Both the position numbers and the translations under genes were made by a program. Shown one piece after another: positions 34,836-42,950 of a stretch of 64,000 nucleotides of DNA; the first letter of the stretch is position 1; the number at the start of each line of letters is the position of its first letter. The DNA comes from Paenibacillus sp. W2I17. Lineage in GTDB: Bacteria > Bacillota > Bacilli > Paenibacillales > Paenibacillaceae. Location: the NCBI RefSeq assembly GCF_030815985.1, contig NZ_JAUSXM010000001.1:6882001-6946000 (forward strand), read 5' to 3'. The notes below the pieces were generated by a model, which saw only the letters and a program-made list of their open reading frames with translations, was not told the DNA's origin and searched no databases.

Positions 34836-37039
34836 TTGGGCACCAACTAGGCGGACGCTATGAAGTGATTGAGCGTGTCGGCGGTGGCGGCATGGCTCTT
34901 GTGTACAAAGCCCAGGATCTTCTGTTGAACCGGAATGTAGCGATCAAGGTTCTTAGACAACAGTTTGTGCATGACGAAGAGTTTATTCGCCGTTTCCGAA
35001 GGGAAGCACAGTCGGCAGCATCGCTGTCTCATCCGAATGTAGTTAGCATTTATGACGTGGGGCAGGAAGATGACGTTCATTATATTGTCATGGAGTACGT
35101 GGAAGGCAAAAACCTGAATGAAATTATCAAAGAACGTGCCCCTCTTCAGGTAGACGAATCGGTGCGAATCGCTTCCCAGATTGCAGATGCTCTTGATCAT
35201 GCACATCATAATCAAATCATTCATCGGGATATCAAACCCCACAATATATTAATTGGCCGGAATGGCCGTGTGAAAGTAACGGATTTCGGGATTGCCCGTG
35301 CGGTTACATCTACAACGATTACGCAGACCGGTTCCGTAGTTGGTTCTGTACATTACTTCTCACCGGAGCATGCCAAAGGCATCGTTACTGGTGAAAAATC
35401 GGACTTATATTCTCTTGGGATCGTACTTTACCAAATGCTTACCGGGCAACTTCCGTTTCTGGGTGAAAGTCCAATCAGTGTGGCATTGAAGCATTTGCAG
35501 GAAGAGTTCGATGAACCACGCAAATTCAATCCATTGATTCCGCAAAGTGTGGAAAATGTCATCTTAAAATCCATGCGTAAGAATCCGCAGGAACGTTATC
35601 AGTCGGCCAAAGAAATGCAGACCGATCTGGAAACTTGCCTGATGCCGGAGAGACGTAATGAAACGAAGATTGATTTTCCGGATGAGGATGATATAGACCA
35701 GACTCGCGTTATGCCAGCGATCAAGCCTGAACCTCGCGGAGTTACATCGACGGGTGCAGTGCCTGTGATGGAGTCTGATGAAGAAACTGGCAAGGGTAAG
35801 GCAAAATCCAAGAGCTGGAAGAAGCCAGCTCTACTCATTTCATTAACCGTGCTTATTCTAATCGCCATGGTGGGCGTTGTATGGTATGTCAAGGGTATGC
35901 TGGTTGTACCTGAAGTAACGGTGCCTAACGTGATCACTCAGACAGAAGAAAAGGCTCGGGAAATGCTTGAGGAGAAAGGACTCGTCGTCAGTGATGAGGT
36001 CATCCGTCTGTACCAGGAAGGTATCGAACCCGGTATTGTCTTTGACCAGAGCAGAAAAGAAGGCGATGTTGTCAAAGAAGGATCCGAGGTCCAGATCAGT
36101 GTTGGTGCAGAAAAAGAACTGGTGAAGATGATTGATGTCAAACAAGAAACTTATGATGAGGCTGTCAAGAAGCTGACTGCTCTTGGCATTAAGGAAGATC
36201 AGATTCAGCGGAAAGATGACTTTTCCAATGATGTGGCTTCAGGTTCTGTTATTTCCCAGACACCGGGTGTCAATGAGGAATTCGATCCAGAGACAGTTCA
36301 GATTGAGTTAACCGTAAGTAAAGGCACTGAAACGGTCAAAATGCCTGATCTGAAAAATCTTACCCGCAGTGAAGCCGAAGAAAAACTTAAATCTGCTGGA
36401 CTTGTGCTTGCGCAGGTGCAGGAAGAATCAAGTTATACGGTGGACCAGGGCAAAGTGACGCAGCAATGGCCTGTGGAAGCGGGCGCCGATGTGAGTCCTG
36501 GCGATAAGATTACAATCTTTATCAGTACAGGGTATCCGCCCGAAGCGCTGGAGTATCCTTTTAATATCAATGTTTCACCCAAAGAAGAGGGCAAAAACAG
36601 TAAAATCCGTATCACATATGAAGACGCACGTGGCAAGAATCAGGAATGGGGAACTCGCACTGTAAATTCAACCCAGACCTTGACCATTCCACTTGTGCTC
36701 GCTCCAAATGAAAATGGGGCTGTGTCCGTATATCGTGATGGACAGTTCCTGGATACGTATCTTGTCTCCTACAGTGAAGCCAAAAACGGAACAGTGAATG
36801 TACCTTCCATTGACCCGGAACAAAGCACTGAGACGCCGCCAGAAAATGAGCCTGATCCAGGTGAAGGTAGCGTTGATGAGGGAAGTGTTGATCCCAATCA
36901 GGAAGGTGAACCTGAGTCCACACCGGCAGACGGTGAAGGTGAGAGCGTAGATGAGGACACTTCTGCCATGAATAATGGTAAGGGCGGCAAGGAAAAAGAG
37001 AAGAAAAAGGAAGACATTAACGCATCAAGCCGTCCATAA
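34832..37039 (+). CDS. prkC: PASTA-domain Ser/Thr protein kinase
   Basis: The 735-residue membrane kinase has a cytosolic Hanks-type domain (10-275; Lys39 in VAIKVL, HRDIKPHN with catalytic Asp133, DFG in KVTDFGIA), a charged juxtamembrane region, one membrane segment near 331-354 (ALLISLTVLILIAMVGVVWYV), three extracellular PASTA domains (about 360-560) and a C-terminal acidic Pro/Glu/Ser-rich tail after an Ig-like segment. PrkC senses muropeptides, affects spore germination and phosphorylates targets such as the GTPase encoded next. The tail (ending in KGGKEKEKKKEDINASSRP) is low-complexity and longer than in B. subtilis. Confidence 0.95.
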   Translation: MIGHQLGGRYEVIERVGGGGMALVYKAQDLLLNRNVAIKVLRQQFVHDEEFIRRFRREAQSAASLSHPNVVSIYDVGQEDDVHYIVMEYVEGKNLNEIIKERAPLQVDESVRIASQIADALDHAHHNQIIHRDIKPHNILIGRNGRVKVTDFGIARAVTSTTITQTGSVVGSVHYFSPEHAKGIVTGEKSDLYSLGIVLYQMLTGQLPFLGESPISVALKHLQEEFDEPRKFNPLIPQSVENVILKSMRKNPQERYQSAKEMQTDLETCLMPERRNETKIDFPDEDDIDQTRVMPAIKPEPRGVTSTGAVPVMESDEETGKGKAKSKSWKKPALLISLTVLILIAMVGVVWYVKGMLVVPEVTVPNVITQTEEKAREMLEEKGLVVSDEVIRLYQEGIEPGIVFDQSRKEGDVVKEGSEVQISVGAEKELVKMIDVKQETYDEAVKKLTALGIKEDQIQRKDDFSNDVASGSVISQTPGVNEEFDPETVQIELTVSKGTETVKMPDLKNLTRSEAEEKLKSAGLVLAQVQEESSYTVDQGKVTQQWPVEAGADVSPGDKITIFISTGYPPEALEYPFNINVSPKEEGKNSKIRITYEDARGKNQEWGTRTVNSTQTLTIPLVLAPNENGAVSVYRDGQFLDTYLVSYSEAKNGTVNVPSIDPEQSTETPPENEPDPGEGSVDEGSVDPNQEGEPESTPADGEGESVDEDTSAMNNGKGGKEKEKKKEDINASSRP

Positions 37040-37100
37040 GGGCGGCTTATGCTGGCGTCTGGAGTAAATGTACCACCATTTAAAGGAGGGCGACGGAGCT

Positions 37101-38009
37101 ATGCCAGAAGGTATCATCGTTAAAGCGCTAAGCGGTTACTATTATGTCATGCCAGTGGAAGACAACGGGGTTCCTTCGGTTGAAGGTTCCGCCGTTCAAT
37201 GTCGAGCCAGAGGTATCTTCAGAAAGCGGGGAACATCACCGCTTGTAGGTGATCGCGTCAGCTACATGTTGACTGAGAACGGAGAAGGAACGGTTGATGA
37301 AATTCGGAAGCGTGAGACGGAACTTATCCGTCCTCCTGTAGCCAATGTAAGTTTGGCTGTTCTCGTGTTCTCTGTGAAGGAACCGGATATGAACCTGAAC
37401 CTGTTGGACAAGTTCCTTGTTCACATCGAGCAGGCGGGGCTGGATGCACTCATTGTGTTGACCAAACTGGATTTGGCTGATCCAGCCAAAGACACTGTTG
37501 CTGAAGTGAAAGCATTGTATGAACAGGTTGGTTATGAAGTGATCTCCACAAGTTCACGTACCGGTGAAGGCAGTGAATTGCTCAGAGACCGTCTGGCTGG
37601 TAAGATCAGCGTATTCTCCGGACAATCCGGTGTAGGCAAGTCTTCGATGTTAAATGCATTGATGCCGGGCCTGACGCTGGAGACAAATGCGATCAGCATG
37701 CGTCTAGGACGAGGGAAACATACCACCAGGCACGTGGAGCTTATTCCGTTGGATAATGGTGGATTTGTTGCGGATACGCCAGGATTCAGCCAACTGGACT
37801 TTTTGGAGATTGGTGTGGAGGAACTCTCCACTTGTTTCCGGGAATTCGCCCAGTTTGCAGATCAGTGCAAATTCCGAGGTTGTACCCATACACATGAACC
37901 GGGCTGTCGTGTGCTTGCGGCCAAGGAGGAAGGTCTGATCTCCGAAAGCCGATATCAGCACTATGTGCTGTTCCTGAATGAAATGAAAGATAAGAAGCGG
38001 AGGTATTAA
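37101..38009 (+). CDS. rsgA: Small ribosomal subunit biogenesis GTPase RsgA
   Basis: The ~302-residue circularly permuted GTPase (B. subtilis CpgA/YloQ) matures the 30S subunit. An N-terminal OB fold is followed by G4 TKLDL, G1 [12 protein letters not shown] and G3 DTPGFSQ in permuted order, then the zinc knuckle [14 protein letters not shown]. The ATG at 37101 follows AAAGGAGG and CGGAG; an in-frame ATG at 37068 has no family similarity. CpgA is a known PrkC substrate, in line with the gene order. Confidence 0.95.
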   Translation: MPEGIIVKALSGYYYVMPVEDNGVPSVEGSAVQCRARGIFRKRGTSPLVGDRVSYMLTENGEGTVDEIRKRETELIRPPVANVSLAVLVFSVKEPDMNLNLLDKFLVHIEQAGLDALIVLTKLDLADPAKDTVAEVKALYEQVGYEVISTSSRTGEGSELLRDRLAGKISVFSGQSGVGKSSMLNALMPGLTLETNAISMRLGRGKHTTRHVELIPLDNGGFVADTPGFSQLDFLEIGVEELSTCFREFAQFADQCKFRGCTHTHEPGCRVLAAKEEGLISESRYQHYVLFLNEMKDKKRRY

Positions 38010-38010
38010 C

Positions 38011-38670
38011 ATGATTAAAATTGCCCCATCGATATTATCAGCTGATTTTGCCCGTCTTGGTGCGGAAGTTGCAGAAGCTCAAGCTGCAGGAGGAGACTGG
38101 ATTCATGTTGACGTTATGGACGGTCATTTCGTCCCTAATATTACACTTGGACCTGCGATTGTGAAGGCGATCGCTCCACATACAAGCTTGCCGCTCGATG
38201 TGCATTTGATGATTGAGAATCCGGAGCGTTATGTTGAGGAATTTGCCAAAGCTGGTGCAGCAGTAATTACCGTTCATGCTGAGGCTTGTGTGCATTTGCA
38301 CCGGGTTATTCATCTAATTAAGGAGCAAGGAGTGAAGGCAGGAGTTGCCCTTAATCCAGGAACGCCAGCGTCTGCCATTCTTGAAGTTCTGGATGATGTG
38401 GACATGGTTCTTGTAATGACGGTCAATCCGGGCTTTGGCGGACAGGCATTTATCTCGGGTACCATGAACAAAATCAAGCAGATTCGTACCTGGTTGAACG
38501 AAAAGGGACGCCATGATGTACATATCGAAGTAGATGGCGGGATAGCAGCCGATACAGCTCCACTTGTAGTGGAAGCTGGAGCAGATGTGCTCGTTGCCGG
38601 GAGTGCCGTATTTGGACGTGAGGATCGCGCTGCAGCGATTACTGAAATTCGCCGTAGCTACGGAGGCTGA
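38011..38670 (+). CDS. rpe: Ribulose-phosphate 3-epimerase
   Basis: The 219-residue TIM-barrel enzyme interconverts ribulose-5-P and xylulose-5-P. Family motifs: [32 protein letters not shown] (metal His and Asp), [26 protein letters not shown] and IEVDGGI. GCGGAGG is 7 bases before the ATG, which follows the rsgA stop almost directly. Confidence 0.96.
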   Translation: MIKIAPSILSADFARLGAEVAEAQAAGGDWIHVDVMDGHFVPNITLGPAIVKAIAPHTSLPLDVHLMIENPERYVEEFAKAGAAVITVHAEACVHLHRVIHLIKEQGVKAGVALNPGTPASAILEVLDDVDMVLVMTVNPGFGGQAFISGTMNKIKQIRTWLNEKGRHDVHIEVDGGIAADTAPLVVEAGADVLVAGSAVFGREDRAAAITEIRRSYGG

Positions 38671-38673
38671 TCT

Positions 38674-38925
38674 ATGACCCTCAAGGAGACACTGTGGACG
38701 ATGGCTGCGAGTCTCGTGACGGGACTTGTGCTTGCTTTGTTTGCGGTTATTCAATCCCCGTTTAATGCCATTACGTCATTAATCGGGGTAGGCGTTGTTA
38801 TTATGTATTTCCGCAAATTTGATCGTACCGGACATCGGGTTACTTTTGTCATATTCAGCATACTGTATTATGTACTGAGTGTTTTCATGATCGCCGTCTA
38901 TCAATATATTCCTTCCCAAACGTAA
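38674..38925 (+). CDS. Small membrane protein of unknown function
   Basis: The 83-residue protein has three hydrophobic segments (about 9-26, 30-47 and 56-78), with a short charged loop (RKFDRTGHR). I do not recognise a family. It begins 4 bases after rpe with ACGGAGG upstream, so it is probably co-transcribed with rsgA-rpe. Its position just before spoVM might suggest a sporulation or envelope role, but that is only position. Confidence 0.7.
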   Translation: MTLKETLWTMAASLVTGLVLALFAVIQSPFNAITSLIGVGVVIMYFRKFDRTGHRVTFVIFSILYYVLSVFMIAVYQYIPSQT

Positions 38926-38984
38926 ATGAACTGATCTTCGGGCTTGTCATTGTGGAATAGGGATCGAAGGTTCCGCATAAATAT

Positions 38985-39019
38985 GGTTACATGAGCAGGT
39001 TTCTCATGTAGCCTTTTTT
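38985..39019 (+). terminator. Terminator ending the prkC-rpe transcript
   Basis: GGTTACATGAG (38985-38995) pairs with CTCATGTAGCC (39003-39013), then T6. Confidence 0.9.
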
Positions 39020-39092
39020 GTCGTGTTTGAGGTAAAGAAGGCCTGAAGCATAGGATACGGCGGACGCATGAGCATGATGGGGAGGGTGAATT

Positions 39093-39173
39093 ATGAAATT
39101 TTACACATTCAAACTGCCGAAGTTTTTGGGAGGGTTTGTAAAGGCGATACTTAATACGTTTCAAAAGAACTGA
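39093..39173 (+). CDS. spoVM: Stage V sporulation protein SpoVM (26 residues)
   Basis: The reading frame gives MKFYTFKLPKFLGGFVKAIL followed by NTFQKN and a stop. It is nearly the same as B. subtilis SpoVM, a 26-residue amphipathic helix that binds the convex forespore membrane and anchors SpoIVA for coat assembly. Pro9 and the basic face (Lys residues) are kept. GGGGAGGGTGAA lies about 5 bases before the ATG. It sits between the terminators at 38985 and 39306, so it is a single-gene transcript. It is easily missed because of its size. Confidence 0.95.
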   Translation: MKFYTFKLPKFLGGFVKAILNTFQKN

Positions 39174-39305
39174 TTCGATTGATAAGGTAACAGGGAATAC
39201 CGCCGCTTTGGCTCAGGCTTATCTGGAATTCGTACCTGCGAAGCGCCATGCGGCGGCCATTCACATGTTAATGAGCGTATTCAAGAATCCCTTTTTTGAA
39301 TACCA

Positions 39306-39337
39306 AAAAAGCACCTGCAAGGAACAAGGTGCTTTTT
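39306..39337. terminator. Bidirectional terminator between spoVM and rpmB
   Basis: AAAAAGCACCT and AGGTGCTTTTT are exact inverted repeats, so both strands end in a U-tract. Confidence 0.9.
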
Positions 39338-39367
39338 GCTTACCCGATTTATAGTAGCTTTGCGTGA

Positions 39368-39556
39368 TTATACGCGAGTCACTTTACCGGCTTTCAGTGC
39401 ACGGGTGCTTACGTATACACGTTTTGGTTTGCCGTCAACGAGAATGCGGACCTTCTGAACGTTTACGCCCCAAGTACGACGGTTACGGTTGTTAGCGTGG
39501 GATACGTGGTTACCGGTGCCCGGTTTCTTACCTGTCACATAACATTTGCGAGACAT
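39368..39556 (-). CDS. rpmB: 50S ribosomal protein L28
   Basis: The 62-residue protein begins [20 protein letters not shown] and ends [16 protein letters not shown], as L28 does. Only one cysteine (Cys5) is present, so it is not the CxxC zinc-binding form. AGGAGGTG is 7-8 bases before the ATG. It faces spoVM and is divergent from fakA, similar to the B. subtilis arrangement. Confidence 0.97.
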   Translation of the reverse strand: MSRKCYVTGKKPGTGNHVSHANNRNRRTWGVNVQKVRILVDGKPKRVYVSTRALKAGKVTRV

Positions 39557-39735
39557 AGATTACACCTCCTATCCTAAAATAACCAGTTGCCTTCAGAAAC
39601 GAAAAGTCATTCCATAAGGACTAAATTGTTCTTCCTGATCATAAAGATCAGGTTTCAGTAGCTAATGGCGTTGTTTAAGCCGGCATGAACCGGATCATTT
39701 CCATTACTTAACCTGCATAAAACAATACTTGAATA

Positions 39736-39765
39736 TAATATCATAATTAAAAAAGCTTCGTCAAC
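39736..39765 (-). promoter_or_regulatory. Promoter of rpmB
   Basis: On the minus strand TTGACG (39765-39760), an 18-base spacer and TATTAT (39741-39736), giving a leader of about 170 bases that contains a CCTGATC/GATCAGG hairpin (CTGATCataaaGATCAG). Confidence 0.6.
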
Positions 39766-39789
39766 TGATCCAAAAACTTTATTTATTTC

Positions 39790-40192
39790 TCCTGTCTAAT
39801 ATAGTACAATGTTGAGTAGTCCATAATACAGTGGTGAACAGGCTGTTGCCGCGAGGAAGTCGGAGAATATACCGTACTTAGAGGTCGGTGGTCTGCTTTT
39901 TGGCAACGCTGTGAGCTGCGGCATTCCATCATTGGCACCAGTCTCCATGCGGCATTCATGCCGGCTCTTGATACGGTGCATATCCGTATGCCCCGAAGTT
40001 AGGGGTGCAGAGAGTGCAGGATATTGGTAGCCCGGCCGCCCAGACCGTTAATCCGGCTGACATGTTGTATTGTATGCCTGTGCCGGACAAGGTATGGACG
40101 AAGAATAACGCAGTCCGCGTTAGCGCATGAACAGACCAGACACATCTTGGTGCAAGGTGTTCGTGTATCAAGCTAGGAAGGGGAATTCTCAC
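39790..40192 (+). ncRNA. Long structured leader upstream of fakA (unidentified)
   Basis: About 400 non-coding bases precede fakA. TACAAT near 39806 may be the -10. Several paired segments are visible: GTTGCC (39843) with GGCAAC (39900), CTGCGGCAT with ATGCCGGC, ATACGG-N7-CCGTAT, and CCCC-N7-GGGG. No T-box (TGGNACC), known riboswitch signature or tRNA is seen and there is no terminator just before fakA. In B. subtilis the place is taken by yloU. Whether this is one RNA element is inference. Confidence 0.35.
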
Positions 40193-42004
40193 TTGAGTAT
40201 ACGTTCTTTAAATGGAACAGATTTCACCGCAATGGTACTTGCCGGAGCGGAACAACTTGGACAGCATGCAGAGCACGTCAATTCCCTGAATGTTTTCCCT
40301 GTGCCGGATGGTGACACGGGAACGAACATGAATTTGACAATGAGTGCAGGAGTTGCAGAGATTAAAAGAAAAAGTTCTGCCTCCATCGGCGAAGCTGCCG
40401 GTATTCTATCGAAAGGCCTGCTTATGGGCGCACGGGGGAATTCAGGAGTTATTCTGTCGCAATTGTTCCGTGGTTTTAGTCGTTCAGCTGCTCCCTATGA
40501 GGAACTGAATACGCTCCAATTTGCAGCAGCCCTGCAGAACGGTGTTGACGCAGCTTACAAAGCAGTCGTAAAGCCCGTTGAAGGGACCATTCTTACCGTA
40601 GCCAAGGAAGCGGCGAAACATGCCAACTACTACGCAAGACGGACGAATGATATTACTGAATTAATGAATGAAGTTTTGTTAAAAGCAAAAGAAGCACTGG
40701 CAATGACTCCGGAATTACTGCCTGTACTGAAACAGGTTGGTGTTGTGGATTCAGGTGGTCAGGGGCTTGTATATATCTACGAGGGCTTTATGGAAGTATT
40801 GCTGCAAAGTGACGGAGGGAGTCGTACTTCGCTGAACAAAGAAGTAACCTCATCCGTGGCAGCATCTGCTTTGAAACCGGCTGCACCAACAGAAGTGGAT
40901 ATCAAGAAGCCTGCACAGCAGCAGGTGATTGCACCGGAGATGCCATTGTCTGCTCAGGCGAGACTGGAAACGGAAGATATTGAATTCCTGTATGATATGG
41001 AATTCTTCATTAACCGTGAGCTTGGAGAGAACGCAGGAGTGGCATTTGATGACGAAGCATTCCGGAAAGCGTTGTCAGTTAATGGAGATTCGATCATTAT
41101 CATTGCCGATGATGAAGTCATCAAAGTTCATGTCCATTCCAAGACACCAGGCGATGTATTAAACCTGGCGCTGCATTATGGTGAGATTACACAGATTCAT
41201 ATTCTCAATATGCGTGAACAGCATCGGGATCTCCTCACAGCAGGCATGGACATTGCTCCATCACCTGAATTGTTTGCAGAGATTCCACCTGAGGCAGCGC
41301 GCAGTATGGAAGAGGCTGTGCTTCCTGCAGATGAGATGGCACCGTATGGTTTTATTGCGGTATCCTCCGGTGACGGTATTGCAGAGATTTTCCAAAGTCT
41401 TGGCGTTGATGTGGTTCTGTCCGGTGGACAGACGATGAATCCGAGTACTGAGGATTTTGTAAAAGCCGTTCGTTCCATTGCTGCGGAGCAGGTATTTATA
41501 CTCCCGAATAACTCGAATATTGTACTGGCTGCGGAGCAGGCTCGTGAATTGCTTGAAGATGAGCGCCGGATTACGGTTATTCCAAGCAAAACCATTCCAC
41601 AGGGGATGGCTGCTGCTTTTGCTTTCCAGGAAGATGAGTCTGCGGAAACAAACCGTGACCAAATGTTGGAGGCCATTAGCCGGGTACAGTCCGGTCAAGT
41701 GACTCATGCGGTTCGTGATACGCAATACGATGAATTAGATATTAAGGCGGGGCACTATATCGGTATTCATAACTCCAAAATTGTAGCGACGGATGAAACC
41801 ATGCTTCAAGCATGTGAAGGTCTGCTCAAACAGATGATGGAGAGTGGAGATGAAGTGGTGACAATCCTTGAAGGGGACGAAGCTGACCCTGAGGTTACTG
41901 CTGCCCTCGCTGCATGGCTTGAAGTACAGTATCCTGATGCTGAGGTAGAGGTACATCTTGGAGGACAGCCTGTGTATTATTATTTGTTCTCCGTAGAGTC
42001 CTAA
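40193..42004 (+). CDS. fakA: Fatty acid kinase catalytic subunit (DhaK/DhaL-type, YloV)
   Basis: The ~603-residue protein matches YloV/FakA, which phosphorylates fatty acids held by FakB so that they enter phospholipid synthesis. The N-terminal DhaL-type ATP domain has LNVFPVPDGDTGTNMNLTM (Asp residues that bind Mg-ATP), LLMGARGNSGVILSQLFRG and GVVDSGGQGLVYIYEG; a middle domain and a C-terminal FakB-binding region follow (VVSSGDGI-like AVSSGDGIAEIFQSLG). The TTG start at 40193 fits the family (LSIRSLNGTDF) and has AGGAAGGGG 9 bases upstream. fakB follows directly. Confidence 0.93.
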   Translation: MSIRSLNGTDFTAMVLAGAEQLGQHAEHVNSLNVFPVPDGDTGTNMNLTMSAGVAEIKRKSSASIGEAAGILSKGLLMGARGNSGVILSQLFRGFSRSAAPYEELNTLQFAAALQNGVDAAYKAVVKPVEGTILTVAKEAAKHANYYARRTNDITELMNEVLLKAKEALAMTPELLPVLKQVGVVDSGGQGLVYIYEGFMEVLLQSDGGSRTSLNKEVTSSVAASALKPAAPTEVDIKKPAQQQVIAPEMPLSAQARLETEDIEFLYDMEFFINRELGENAGVAFDDEAFRKALSVNGDSIIIIADDEVIKVHVHSKTPGDVLNLALHYGEITQIHILNMREQHRDLLTAGMDIAPSPELFAEIPPEAARSMEEAVLPADEMAPYGFIAVSSGDGIAEIFQSLGVDVVLSGGQTMNPSTEDFVKAVRSIAAEQVFILPNNSNIVLAAEQARELLEDERRITVIPSKTIPQGMAAAFAFQEDESAETNRDQMLEAISRVQSGQVTHAVRDTQYDELDIKAGHYIGIHNSKIVATDETMLQACEGLLKQMMESGDEVVTILEGDEADPEVTAALAAWLEVQYPDAEVEVHLGGQPVYYYLFSVES

Positions 42005-42012
42005 TAAAGGTT

Positions 42013-42043
42013 GTTCAAAAAGTCTCTAGTTGACTTTTTGAAC
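42013..42043. repeat. Perfect 12-bp hairpin between fakA and fakB
   Basis: GTTCAAAAAGTC (42013-42024), a 7-base loop and GACTTTTTGAAC (42032-42043), 8 bases after the fakA stop. It is not followed by a T-run so it may be a processing or stabilising hairpin rather than a terminator. It is related to the arm at 7477-7522. Confidence 0.65.
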
Positions 42044-42076
42044 ACTTATAGCGCTCTAGCGAATAGGAGGAGAGTC

Positions 42077-42940
42077 ATGAGCCACAAGGTTGCGATAGTA
42101 ACAGACAGTACGGCAGATATTCCCGAAGAACTCATTCGCAAATACGGAATTCACATTGTTCCGCTGCGTGTTCTTTTCGGTGAAGAAACATATGCAGATG
42201 GTATTGATCTGACTTCTGAACAGTTCTACGAAAAATTGAAGAAGGTATCTGTGTTGCCTACAACTTCACAGCCATCTCCAACTGACTTCATGAATGTGTA
42301 CCAAGCATTGCTTGATGAGAACCCGGAACGCCCGATTGTATCGATCCACCTGTCATCCGGCATGAGTGGTACCTACCAATCGGCCATGCTTGGCAAGTCT
42401 TTGCTGGAGCGTGAGGGTGACATCACCGTGCTGGATTCGAAGTCAGCATCGTATGGATACGGTCTAATGGTAGTACAGGCTGCTGAACTTGCCGAACAGG
42501 GCAAGTCAGCAGTCGAAATCACTGCTGCCATTGAAGGGATGCAACAATCTCGCAAATTGTTCTTTCTCGTGGATACCCTTGAGTATCTGCAAAAAGGCGG
42601 TCGGATTGGCAAAGCTTCAGCCATTTTGGGAACGTTGCTTAACATTAAGCCGATCCTGTCTATTGATGAAGAAGGCGTTATCTACGCAGTTGAGAAAGTC
42701 AGAGGTCATAAAAAAGCAATGGCACGCATTATTGAGCTGTTCCAGAAGGATCTTGCAGGCAAACGGGTTAACCTGGCGGTAGGTCATACCGCTGACCCGG
42801 GATCAGCGATCGCTTGTGCAGAGCAGCTGCGGGGTCATTTTACACTGAATGAAGTGATCTATACCAATATTGGAGCTGTAATAGGCAGTCATGTTGGACC
42901 TGGTGTCATTGCGATCTTTATGTGGCCTGTTCCGGAATGA
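42077..42940 (+). CDS. fakB: DegV-family fatty-acid-binding protein (FakB type)
   Basis: The ~287-residue DegV protein has VAIVTDSTADIPEELIRKYGI, TTSQPSP (head-group binding Thr/Ser), SIHLSSGMSGTYQSA, FLVDTLEYLQKGGRIG and GPGVIAIF. FakB proteins hold one fatty acid for FakA; the operon position straight after fakA supports this over the other DegV paralogues. The ATG at 42077 follows AGGAGGAGAG. recG begins 10 bases later. Confidence 0.9.
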   Translation: MSHKVAIVTDSTADIPEELIRKYGIHIVPLRVLFGEETYADGIDLTSEQFYEKLKKVSVLPTTSQPSPTDFMNVYQALLDENPERPIVSIHLSSGMSGTYQSAMLGKSLLEREGDITVLDSKSASYGYGLMVVQAAELAEQGKSAVEITAAIEGMQQSRKLFFLVDTLEYLQKGGRIGKASAILGTLLNIKPILSIDEEGVIYAVEKVRGHKKAMARIIELFQKDLAGKRVNLAVGHTADPGSAIACAEQLRGHFTLNEVIYTNIGAVIGSHVGPGVIAIFMWPVPE

Positions 42941-42950
42941 GGGATTAGAC

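Noticed and set aside
39790..40192. T-box or tRNA in the fakA leader
   Set aside because: No T-box core (TGGNACC), no terminator before the gene, and no T-arm (GTTCGA) sequence.
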